Shown one piece after another: positions 16,379 to 23,153 of a DNA stretch of 33,604 nucleotides. The stretch is from Burkholderiales bacterium (GTDB taxonomy: Bacteria > Pseudomonadota > Gammaproteobacteria > Burkholderiales > Burkholderiaceae_D). The stretch is from positions 1 through 33,604 of the forward strand of contig CANGAW010000035.1 in the NCBI GenBank assembly GCA_947451925.1. Direction: 5' to 3'. The translations under genes and the position numbers were made by a program. Every line of letters begins with the position of its first letter. Position 1 is the stretch's first letter. The notes under the pieces are model-generated. The model made no database searches. It saw only the letters and a program-made list of their open reading frames with translations, and was not told the origin of the DNA.

Positions 16379-16741
16379 AAATCAAATGCCGGTGTCAAGA
16401 AAATCAAGGACCTGCAAGAACAAGAAAATAGAAAAAGGATTAATCCTGTCTGATTGTTTAGATGTAATTAGGCCTGATTTAGGCCAGAGAAAAGCTTATC
16501 ACATGCTGTAATGCAACCGCATACTGGGTGAATTCCAGAGGCATGAGTTTATGATTTAGCAGACCCCACCGTACCCCCACCCCCGCTTATTGGCGAATGG
16601 GACCCAAACTAGACCCAATCAGTGTTTGATAAACGCTATTGAAAAATTTACAGAACGATGTCGAGCCTTTGGCAGACAGTGAAATTAGACTATTGACCAT
16701 CTGCTTAGTGCAAATGCTGTTCAGGGATACTGCCCCTAGAA
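16379..16741. other. Left end of the island, no gene seen
   Basis: About 360 bases between the left repeat and the first cargo gene. It contains the paired TTAGGCC motif at 16468-16485, probably an integrase arm site. I find no convincing gene; the plus-strand open frames here lack ribosome sites and family likeness. Confidence 0.55.
16468..16485 (+). other. Putative integrase arm-type sites, left
   Basis: Two TTAGGCC motifs start at 16468 and 16479, 11 bp apart. The same spacing and core recur near the right end at 24726-24743. One helical turn between copies fits paired binding sites for the N-terminal domain of a tyrosine recombinase. Confidence 0.5.
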
Positions 16742-16981
16742 CTAAGGGCAAGCTTGTCCGACAGAAAACGCGGTGCTTTGGCATTGATTGCCGCATTTAC
16801 CTGCGGCTTGAAGAAAAGTGCCCTGTGTATTCATAAGGCAATTTCCCATACATAGCTGGTGTTGAGACTTCGCCTGTCGACAAGCTGGATTTAATGAATT
16901 GTGCCCCTGCTCGGTAGTTTCACAGCCTGTGAAAATTAAAACACAAAAAAATAATGATATGGCTTCAATAATTTTTTTCAT
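16742..16981 (-). CDS. Small cysteine-rich lipoprotein with twin CX3C motifs
   Basis: A 79-residue protein. The N-terminus KKIIEAISLFFCVLIFTGC gives a lipoprotein signal with Cys20 as the probable lipidation site; the -3 residue is Phe, so the lipobox is imperfect. The mature part has two CX3C motifs, C44-C48 (LCMGNCL) and C63-C67 (KCGNQCQ), 14 residues apart, plus C34 and C78. That pattern could form a disulfide-locked helical hairpin. I know no named family. It lies 15 bases after the gene at 16997-17770 on the same strand and is the last member of the presumed peptide operon; a role in immunity or export is conceivable but untested. Confidence 0.6.
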   Translation of the reverse strand: MKKIIEAISLFFCVLIFTGCETTEQGHNSLNPACRQAKSQHQLCMGNCLMNTQGTFLQAAGKCGNQCQSTAFSVGQACP

Positions 16982-16996
16982 AATAATTTCGTCAAT

Positions 16997-17770
16997 TTAT
17001 GCGTTCGGTCGATAACGGGCTGGTCCAGAACTACCCGCAGCAATCAGCTCGTATGAAATTCGAGCAAAAACATTTGTTTGATCTTTGATAGCACTCAGTA
17101 TTTTTAGTGCTTTTTCCGGCTCACCTAATTCTCTGTGTAACTCTACAATTTCGAAGAAGTTTGAAGGAGGTATTTCTTCTAGCATGAGCATCAAGCGCAG
17201 CATGTTATCTATCTGGACTGTGCTGGGTTCGTATGCTGGGTAAGTTTCTGGGCTTGTATCTTTATGAGTTCTATATACGGCGCGATATCCATCGTTCAAG
17301 CAACGCCAATATCTCCGCCTAGCCACTATCAGCATTTCATGATCAGTGAAGTTTGTCGCCAACAATTCAGGGAGCTCACTATCGCTAACGCGTTCAGCAA
17401 CCGGTGGAATGGGTATTTGAATTGCTTCTATTGCTGTCACTTGCCTCACTCCGAAAAGGCGTTCCATAGCTTGAGTGGTTGTTTCCCCACTTTTCCTTCG
17501 TAACCACGCTTCTATTTGTAGTGAGCGGGTTATTTCGCGGACTGGTTCTTTTTTGCGTATTAATTCGAGTGATTCAGACTGAGACAAAAGAAAGTAGCTT
17601 CCGCACGTACAGCGTCTCAGGCCGCCATCAGTCGGGGATAAGCTTCCGACAGCTCTTCCATCCGTCCAGTGCTCGTTAGCCATGAAATTTAGGGAGGAAA
17701 ATGCAACTGTTGATAGCCGCTCTCCGCAGCATGGCGCTTTAATTACTTGGTGGCCAGCGATGCGTGTCAT
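16997..17770 (-). CDS. Unknown protein with N-terminal CC and CxC motifs
   Basis: A 257-residue soluble protein that I cannot assign. The N-terminus has KAPCCGERL and, about 40 residues later, RRCTCGSYF, which together could bind a zinc ion. ANEHWTDGRAVGSLSPTDGG between them looks conserved. The C-terminal half is helical, with a short TPR-like stretch near residues 212-233 (ELHRELGEPEKALKILSAIK). It starts one base after the stop codon of the transporter gene, so translation is probably coupled and it belongs to the graspetide operon. It may be an accessory, regulatory or immunity protein. Confidence 0.7.
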   Translation of the reverse strand: MTRIAGHQVIKAPCCGERLSTVAFSSLNFMANEHWTDGRAVGSLSPTDGGLRRCTCGSYFLLSQSESLELIRKKEPVREITRSLQIEAWLRRKSGETTTQAMERLFGVRQVTAIEAIQIPIPPVAERVSDSELPELLATNFTDHEMLIVARRRYWRCLNDGYRAVYRTHKDTSPETYPAYEPSTVQIDNMLRLMLMLEEIPPSNFFEIVELHRELGEPEKALKILSAIKDQTNVFARISYELIAAGSSGPARYRPNA

Positions 17771-17771
17771 C

Positions 17772-18725
17772 TTATGAAAATAAAATTCGTTTGTATGCGG
17801 CTATGCCTCTTGATAATTCTTTGTTATTCATAAGAAGATAGTTAGTTGCATTTTGAAAAAAACCGAAAGTTGCCGATACTCTCATTAAATCACCGAAAGA
17901 CATCTCATTAAAATAATAAAGGCTAAACAGTACGCAGAATGGGATAACGTAAGAAAGCGCAGACAACACACTGATGAAGACCGATAGAAAGAAATTCTTT
18001 TTTGCTGAAAATATCCTTATTAAACTCACCGCGCGAAGATAACTATTAAGTGTGCTGGTGATGTCAGTTATCGAGGTTCCATTAATTACTTTCATGCGGA
18101 AAGTATTTTCAGCTCGGCGTCTTAGTTTGTCCGTTTTGGTTACAATTGGATAATATTTTCCTGAGATCCATGTTTGTATAATAATAAAAAATACTGATGC
18201 AAATAAAAGAGGATAATAAATTGTGGTGTTTATATAAATTATTTTTATTGAATTTGGTGTCCAGTACGTAATGGCAATAATAGTTGCAAGTGCTTTTACT
18301 GAGTTAAAAATGTACATCGGTAGTAGTATCGAAAACTTTTCGGCAGCCAAAGTCGCATCATCAATTAGTTTTTGATTTGAGTTTTGAGTTAATCCTGCTG
18401 CATGTAATTGGTGCCCAGCCATCATTGAAAATTTTACTTTTAGTTCAAGATCCAAATATTCTGAGACTAATGAAAATAATGAAATGCATATTGCAATTCC
18501 ACTTGAAATAATTATATATTGCAATGCATTAAAGCCAAACTCAGTTATATTTTTTTGGATAATTGATTGGTAAAAATTACTATACCAATTCAATATTTTA
18601 AAATCTAACCATAAATTTAAAGCTAAAATAACAAGCCCAAATAAAAATAATAATTTAATTTTCCGGCTTATCATTAATTGCAACTTTTGGATTGTAAACA
18701 TCGCACATTCGTTTAAATAAGCCAT
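17772..18725 (-). CDS. SbmA/BacA-like peptide transporter (ABC membrane domain without ATPase)
   Basis: A membrane protein of up to 317 residues with six hydrophobic segments and no nucleotide-binding domain. It shows the landmarks of the SbmA/BacA and ABC_membrane_2 group: LNWYSNFYQSIIQKN after the first helix (compare W-x-x-x-F-Y-D-x-x-Q), NQKLIDDATLAAEKFSILLP at the position of the conserved Q-R-x-x-E-D block, KLRRRAENTFRMKVING before the fifth helix, and ELSRGIAAYKRILF at the end. SbmA and BacA move peptides, driven by the proton gradient. The start is unclear: Met codons at 18725, 18701 and 18674 all overlap the end of the ATP-grasp gene, and none has a strong ribosome site. Its place after a graspetide ligase suggests export or self-protection. 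Confidence 0.8.
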   Translation of the reverse strand: MAYLNECAMFTIQKLQLMISRKIKLLFLFGLVILALNLWLDFKILNWYSNFYQSIIQKNITEFGFNALQYIIISSGIAICISLFSLVSEYLDLELKVKFSMMAGHQLHAAGLTQNSNQKLIDDATLAAEKFSILLPMYIFNSVKALATIIAITYWTPNSIKIIYINTTIYYPLLFASVFFIIIQTWISGKYYPIVTKTDKLRRRAENTFRMKVINGTSITDITSTLNSYLRAVSLIRIFSAKKNFFLSVFISVLSALSYVIPFCVLFSLYYFNEMSFGDLMRVSATFGFFQNATNYLLMNNKELSRGIAAYKRILFS

Positions 18726-19578
18726 TTTCTTTTTTTAAATCTAGCCATGCCCATTGGCCATTTCTATTTACTTCTAAGAAAACAGGGTTGGTGCCATTTT
18801 CATCACAAAGGAAATCTAGCCTTCCATAATTTAAGGCAGCTTCTTTCATAAATATTTTAATGTTCGCTTCAAACGATTTTTCGAGCTTAATAAATTTCCA
18901 GTCCTCAGTTAGCTTAAATATTTCTTTACGCCAATCCACACCAGTAAATTTATTTCTTTGTAATTCAAAAGCATATATTTCACCATGGACATACGCAATT
19001 GTTAAGTCATGGCTTCGAGTTATTTTTGATTGTATTGTCCATAAACTGGCATCTAAAATTTCGCCGCTTACATCAACTGTGTAAAGAACATTTCCACTTG
19101 AAAATTGCTTCCCAGATAGACTTTTGGCCACAGATTCTTTTACAAGTCCCAGCTCTATATTTATTGAAGTTTCCGCTGTCGCTATTGTGAAATAATTAAT
19201 TGCAATACGTGACTGTTGGTGCTTAGAGAATTGATAATCTTGGATTGGAGCGTTAAGTAATTTTTTGCCCTCTGACTCAAGAAGAAAAAAAATTTCATAT
19301 ATTAAATATTTCCATTCCGTTGCGAAATACATATCATCATAAGGACTTTCTTTAGGCTCGGATAAGAATGGTTTTCTCCAAATGCATTTTTCAATGTCCG
19401 TATTTAAATATTTCTTATTTGATATTTTTGACTTGATTTCTAACTTATCACCTGATAATTTTATTTCCCAGTCGAAAGGCCTATCATAATTAATCCGAAT
19501 GAAGGAATCAGTTCCAATTTCATTAATCAGTAGATCAACTGTTACATCTTGGCTATTTGTTATAATTATTGTTTTCAT
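18655..19578 (-). CDS. ATP-grasp RiPP maturase (graspetide synthetase)
   Basis: A 307-residue ligase expected to activate Asp or Glu side chains of the precursor with ATP and link them to Ser/Thr (ester) or Lys (amide) side chains. The N-terminal part has the CIWRKPF segment (65-71), like the W-x-R block of MvdC/MvdD-type enzymes. A probable ATP-binding Lys is K152 (VAKSLSG). The metal site is D255 (YGRLDF), E269 and N271 in FLEVNRNGQWAWL, the strongest signature of this class. The length is typical of RiPP ATP-grasp enzymes. The precursor gene lies directly upstream, separated by a terminator-like hairpin whose distal arm also covers the only AGG near the start. The gene overlaps the transporter gene. 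Confidence 0.85.
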   Translation of the reverse strand: MKTIIITNSQDVTVDLLINEIGTDSFIRINYDRPFDWEIKLSGDKLEIKSKISNKKYLNTDIEKCIWRKPFLSEPKESPYDDMYFATEWKYLIYEIFFLLESEGKKLLNAPIQDYQFSKHQQSRIAINYFTIATAETSINIELGLVKESVAKSLSGKQFSSGNVLYTVDVSGEILDASLWTIQSKITRSHDLTIAYVHGEIYAFELQRNKFTGVDWRKEIFKLTEDWKFIKLEKSFEANIKIFMKEAALNYGRLDFLCDENGTNPVFLEVNRNGQWAWLDLKKENGLFKRMCDVYNPKVAINDKPEN

Positions 19579-19581
19579 AAT

Positions 19582-19607
19582 AAAAAAGGCCTGTATTAAC
19601 AGGCCTT
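19582..19607 (-). terminator. Hairpin between precursor and maturase genes
   Basis: Read on the minus strand: AAGGCCTG, six-base loop, CAGGCCTT, then a T-run that ends three bases before the maturase ATG. It resembles an intrinsic terminator. The AGG in its distal arm is the only candidate ribosome site for the maturase. Partial read-through would give much precursor and little enzyme. Confidence 0.75.
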
Positions 19608-19625
19608 GTAAAATTCTGTTTTAAA

Positions 19626-19802
19626 TTAATCGTTATCATTATCCCAAGGTCTGCCTTGACTGTTATATGTTTGTGTGCCATTACCTGTGAAGGTCAGTAC
19701 ACCGGAAGTTTCACCAATCAGACTTTGATTGCTCATTGAATATTCTTGGGGCTCAACTGCAACTCGAATCGGGTCGCATGAAAACGAAAAAGGTGATTTC
19801 AT
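19626..19802 (-). CDS. Putative graspetide (ATP-grasp-modified RiPP) precursor peptide
   Basis: A 58-codon gene found by reading upstream of the maturase. It starts at an ATG with AAGGA seven bases before it. The leader begins MKSPFSFSCDPIRVAVEPQE, followed by YSMSNQSLIGE; a PF near the start and a V-x-P-x-x-Y-x...Q pattern resemble the leaders of the putative ATP-grasp-modified RiPP family. The C-terminal core is rich in hydroxyl residues (T32, S33, T37, T39, T43, T45, S48) and ends GRPWDNDND, with acids D54, D56 and D58. This layout of donors and acceptors suits omega-ester rings made by the adjacent ATP-grasp enzyme. No cleavage site for the leader is obvious and no dedicated protease gene is seen. 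Confidence 0.82.
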   Translation of the reverse strand: MKSPFSFSCDPIRVAVEPQEYSMSNQSLIGETSGVLTFTGNGTQTYNSQGRPWDNDND

Positions 19803-19831
19803 TTAGGCATCCTTAGTTAAGTATATTATTA

Positions 19832-19846
19832 GTAACAGATCGTTAC
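19832..19846. promoter_or_regulatory. Inverted repeat in the divergent promoter region
   Basis: GTAAC-AGATC-GTTAC lies between the precursor gene and the divergent XRE-regulator gene. On the minus strand a possible -10 hexamer, TATACT at 19825-19820, follows it, so a bound repressor would cover the precursor promoter. The XRE protein next door is the natural candidate. Confidence 0.5.
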
Positions 19847-19900
19847 ATTGGGTATCTTATCCCGTGGTATCAAATGCGTCAACCATGCACGATTGTGTAC

Positions 19901-20146
19901 ATGGCAAAGCCGTCAAATATCTATTCAGGAGATAAAGCGCTAGTTTCATTAGGTGTTGCAATTCGTCTCGCGCGTAGGCAAATTGGTCTTTCTCAAGAAG
20001 GGCTGGCAGCAGATGCGGAGATGGACCGATCATATGTGGGCGGTATCGAACGCGGCGAACACAATTTGACGATAATGAATTTAAAAAAATTAGCTGATGC
20101 CTTAAGCATCAAGCCTTCAAAGCTGCTTGAATCTGCGGGGCTGTAA
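19901..20146 (+). CDS. XRE-family transcriptional regulator
   Basis: An 81-residue DNA-binding protein with a single Cro/C1-type helix-turn-helix: IRLARRQIGLSQEGLAADA, then DRSYVGGIERGEHN and LTIMNLKKLADALSIKPSKLLE. The SYVGGIERGEHNLT recognition and turn region is typical of regulators found on integrative elements. The start at 19901 gives MAKPSNIYS, which looks like the family start; an ATG at 19874 would add nine residues, and neither has a clear ribosome site. It is divergent from the graspetide operon and shares its promoter region, so it may control the operon, itself, or the element. Confidence 0.88.
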   Translation: MAKPSNIYSGDKALVSLGVAIRLARRQIGLSQEGLAADAEMDRSYVGGIERGEHNLTIMNLKKLADALSIKPSKLLESAGL

Positions 20147-20203
20147 TCTCCGATTTTGCATTGCTGAAAGCTACAAGCGGCTTGAAAGTTGACGGGTGTA
20201 TTT

Positions 20204-20635
20204 ATGAACAACGAAATTCAGCAAATGCTATTCACCGCAGCTGGCAAAATTCAGTGTCTACGATGCAACGCCAAATCTACACGGACAGGTCAGCAGTGCG
20301 GTCGGCCAGCACTCAAATCAAGTAAAACACAGAAGTGCCAGTTCCATGGCGGGCGGTCCACTGGTCCTAAGACAGCTGAAGGTAGGCAGCGCATAGCTGA
20401 CGCGCAGACAATCCACGGCAGAGAGACTAAAACAGCTAGGTTGGAACGGTCACGTGGGTCGTTACGGTTGGCCCAGCTTGAGGATGCAATGCACGTGCTT
20501 GGCATGACGACAGCAAATCGCATACGTGGTCGGAAACCTAACGGCTATATCCCACTTCGAACAATTGAAGACGTGTGCCGATATCTGCTTGACACTGAAT
20601 CACACCTTGTTGGTAGCTCAGCCGAAGCCCTCTGA
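20204..20635 (+). CDS. HGGxSTG-motif protein
   Basis: A 143-residue protein with a four-cysteine N-terminal region (QCLRCNAKSTRTGQQCGRP and QKCQFHGG), possibly binding zinc. It is followed by the hallmark HGGRSTGPKTAEGRQRIADA and a basic, helical stretch (RETKTARLERSRGSLRLAQLE). Proteins with this motif are common in phages and integrated elements and are of unknown function; nucleic-acid binding is likely from the charge. The start at 20204 is preferred over a TTG at 20189. It follows the XRE gene on the same strand after about 55 bases. Confidence 0.78.
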   Translation: MNNEIQQMLFTAAGKIQCLRCNAKSTRTGQQCGRPALKSSKTQKCQFHGGRSTGPKTAEGRQRIADAQTIHGRETKTARLERSRGSLRLAQLEDAMHVLGMTTANRIRGRKPNGYIPLRTIEDVCRYLLDTESHLVGSSAEAL

Positions 20636-20699
20636 TTGAATTTCCTTAAGACCTATGGCCCGAATAGAACTGGTTGCATTAGTCTGCTGACCTTCAGGG

Positions 20700-20785
20700 T
20701 GTCCAAAGTGTCCAAACAACGGTTATTTTGATTTCTGAGATGTCGGCCCAAATGTCCAAAGTGTCCACACCCCCTATAGGGGGTG
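20700..20785. repeat. Iteron-like repeats and 18-bp palindrome
   Basis: TGTCCAAAGTGTCCA occurs at 20700-20714 and again at 20753-20767; each holds two TGTCCA half-sites nine bases apart. A perfect palindrome CACCCCCTATAGGGGGTG follows at 20768-20785, and GTGGAC and ATGGAC come just after it in inverse orientation. It lies directly downstream of the primase-helicase genes. A replication origin of the element is a reasonable reading; a regulator site or terminator is the alternative. Confidence 0.55.
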
Positions 20786-20816
20786 GACTTATGGACTCAA
20801 CTTATTATTGTCTTAA

Positions 20817-22331
20817 TTATGATGGTAGCCAGACCCAGCCGTCTTCACCTTCAAGCCCAGACAATAGATGCCCGCCCGCTAAGAGCCCTTGTAAAAGTGA
20901 CCGTGCTCGGTTGCTTCGCTGGTTTTGTCTGACAGATGCCAAGGTATCGATGATGGCGGTCACAGCATCCTCCGTACTTAGGCACTTAGTTTGAACTGAG
21001 GAGTTAGCCCTTCCCATTTCAGTACTTATATTTATTGCTGAACGGGTAGCGCGGAGTGCTGCCTTCTGAACCGAACCTTTCGGGTCGGCTAATTGAAATA
21101 TCTGTGCACAGTCCCGTTCAACAGTGCAACTGCTGATTTCGTCGCCGTCTGCATCGTGACCGAGAACATGGGGCTTTAGTTTGAATGAAAATTTTGTTCC
21201 GTCTTCGCCATCTTTGGCCTTGGCGATGCCCCATGATCTAGCTACGACACTCCGTTCAACTTGAATCGCTCCGTCAAGTGCCGCGAAAAGCGAACTATGG
21301 CCACGAAGTCCTTTGCCCACATCCTTACCTGTGTGGTGGATCAGAACAACCAGACCTGAGATGGCAATTTGCAGGCGTTTTGCTCCTTCAAGAATCTTAC
21401 CCATATCGCTGCTTGAATTTTCATCGGCCATGGGTGCTGAGCGGTTGAGTGTATCGACGAAGATAACAGAGCCCTTGGGTACTGCCGAGGCCAAATCGAC
21501 TACGTCTTGAGGGTCATTGATTTTGAATGGCTGCATTACAAAATTTAGAGCGCTTGGTATTGGCAATGCGTGCTCGCGCTCCCATGCAGTGACGCGATTT
21601 TTAAATCCACCTTCACCTTCAAGGGCTACATAGACCACGGTCGTGGCATGTGTCCTGCAACCGAACCAAGTGCTGCCTTGTGCAATCGCAGCTGCCATAT
21701 CAAGTGCTAAAAATGACTTACCTGATGCACTAGGTCCATATAAAGCTGCAAGTCCCTCAGCAGGTAGCACACCCTTCACACGCCAGACCAAAGGTGGCAA
21801 TGCCTGCATATGTGTGCTGCCTAGCAGTTTGTAGCGTGATGTGTTTGGGGCACATGGTGTGGTGGATACCTGACTTTGCCAACCTGCTTGCATCGCCCGC
21901 TTGTAGAGTGAACCGATACCGACTGGGTTGGGATGATCAGGCTTGAAGTCACCCCATGCTTTCTCGAATCCCACATCGTCATATCGTTTAGTGCACTGCT
22001 TTGACCAGTCGCGTGCAACTTCTTTTCCACATGACCATCCGAGGCCAGCAATAGCCCATACTCCCGCTAGCCAATAGTCTGATACAGGTTGCCCTGAACC
22101 GTCGTAAAAGGATCCAACACCACGATCTACATCGGGTGACAGAAATGCCAGCGCGCTTTTCAGTTTGGTGATTTCAGCTGGTGTTTCGCTTGGCAAATTC
22201 CCCAGCATATTTTTCAATATTTGATTGGGCTGCACATGGCTGGTTTGCACTGCTGATGCTGACAGTGTGTTTAGTGAACTGAGCTCCGCGTTCATTCTTG
22301 CCAACATCTCAGGGGTGATGTCATTTTTCAT
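20817..22331 (-). CDS. RepA-like AAA ATPase (replicative helicase) with PriCT-2-like domain
   Basis: A 504-residue protein. Residues about 55-152 resemble a PriCT-2 domain (SDYWLAGVWAIAGLGWSCGKEVARDWS through GSLYKRAMQAGW). A RecA-type ATPase follows: Walker A GPSASGKS at 199-206, Walker B VIFVDTLNR with D293, and a sensor-like LVVLIHHTGKD block with GLRGHSSLFAALDG. This is the form of hexameric RepA/DnaB-like helicases carried by plasmids and satellites. The ATG at 22331 overlaps the primase stop codon by 11 bases, so translation is probably coupled; an open frame further upstream is only the overlap. With the primase it forms the element's replication module. Confidence 0.85.
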   Translation of the reverse strand: MKNDITPEMLARMNAELSSLNTLSASAVQTSHVQPNQILKNMLGNLPSETPAEITKLKSALAFLSPDVDRGVGSFYDGSGQPVSDYWLAGVWAIAGLGWSCGKEVARDWSKQCTKRYDDVGFEKAWGDFKPDHPNPVGIGSLYKRAMQAGWQSQVSTTPCAPNTSRYKLLGSTHMQALPPLVWRVKGVLPAEGLAALYGPSASGKSFLALDMAAAIAQGSTWFGCRTHATTVVYVALEGEGGFKNRVTAWEREHALPIPSALNFVMQPFKINDPQDVVDLASAVPKGSVIFVDTLNRSAPMADENSSSDMGKILEGAKRLQIAISGLVVLIHHTGKDVGKGLRGHSSLFAALDGAIQVERSVVARSWGIAKAKDGEDGTKFSFKLKPHVLGHDADGDEISSCTVERDCAQIFQLADPKGSVQKAALRATRSAINISTEMGRANSSVQTKCLSTEDAVTAIIDTLASVRQNQRSNRARSLLQGLLAGGHLLSGLEGEDGWVWLPS

Positions 22332-22995
22332 AGACCACCGCCATTCTGTATGGACGGCCTTCAGCCTCAATACCTTTGCGTGCAATTGTTCCAGGCACCT
22401 TGGTGATACGCGAGGCGTTGTAGACGACTGTATCAACTTTGACTAGATCGTTATTAAAACGAAATGCCAAGTTCAAAAGCAGTTCTTGGATACCGAGTTT
22501 GGACTCTTCGTTGTTTGGCATGTCTGCATGCATGTAGTACAGATGATGGCCGTTACCGCTCATTACCCGTATTGGGTCCGACCACCCACGTTCTTCCATG
22601 AATGCCTTGATAGCATTGGCGACTTGTCGGGCTGCCTCAACTTCATCGTCAGTTGCCGGTACCGTCATTTTTTCAGCACGGTCTATGTCAATCAATAGCA
22701 AATCGCGATAGCTGATGTCGGTATCTCCTGCTGACTTGCCCTGAAAGGATTCGCAGATTGGGTTCATTACGACGTAAATGTTGTAACCCAGCTTATTCAG
22801 CCGCAGTGCTTCGTCTTCGAATGCGGCTCTGCACTCGTCAACCGTCTGATAATGCTTGGCACGAAAAAGCGTTGTCAATGGTGGCTTGCTTGGGGAGATG
22901 CCAGCTGGCCACAGCGCCCTTAATTCAAGGATGCTGGTAGTACCTAAAGCAATAATTTGCCATAGCTTTTTGATTTCTTGTAACTGCTTCGTCAT
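22321..22995 (-). CDS. Archaeo-eukaryotic-type primase domain protein
   Basis: A 224-residue protein with the motifs of AEP/prim-pol-like primases of mobile elements. The metal-binding pair is DIDR (D103, D105), a nucleotide-handling motif follows in SGNGHHLYY (146-154), and the third block is NASRITKVPGTIARKG (193-208). An upstream AAGGAGT gives a strong ribosome site. It immediately precedes and overlaps the helicase gene. Together they should prime and unwind the element's own DNA during autonomous replication. Confidence 0.85.
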   Translation of the reverse strand: MTKQLQEIKKLWQIIALGTTSILELRALWPAGISPSKPPLTTLFRAKHYQTVDECRAAFEDEALRLNKLGYNIYVVMNPICESFQGKSAGDTDISYRDLLLIDIDRAEKMTVPATDDEVEAARQVANAIKAFMEERGWSDPIRVMSGNGHHLYYMHADMPNNEESKLGIQELLLNLAFRFNNDLVKVDTVVYNASRITKVPGTIARKGIEAEGRPYRMAVVYEK

Positions 22996-23153
22996 GTCGA
23001 TTACTCCTTAGTTGAAGAAGTAATCTTTTCGCTGCGCAAGGTGGAGTTGCCGCAAATAGTTTTTTTATTAGGGGCTAACCAATTGAATCTAAAGTAAATT
23101 ATATTTTTTTATGCAACCCCTTGCGCTCTAAAATCGCAAGTTGCATTTATCGC

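Noticed and set aside
16172..16453. A 93-codon plus-strand frame over the left end of the island
   Set aside because: It reads antisense through the moaC fragment and the integrase remnant, so it cannot be an original gene.
22332..22436. A longer N-terminus for the helicase, starting at 22436
   Set aside because: This extension lies inside the primase coding region. The ATG at 22331, overlapping the primase stop, begins the protein-like sequence.
23112..23145. Bulged hairpin TGCAA...TTGCA between orf175 and the primase gene as a terminator
   Set aside because: On the transcribed minus strand the hairpin is followed by A residues, not T, so it does not look like an intrinsic terminator. It could still be an RNA structure.
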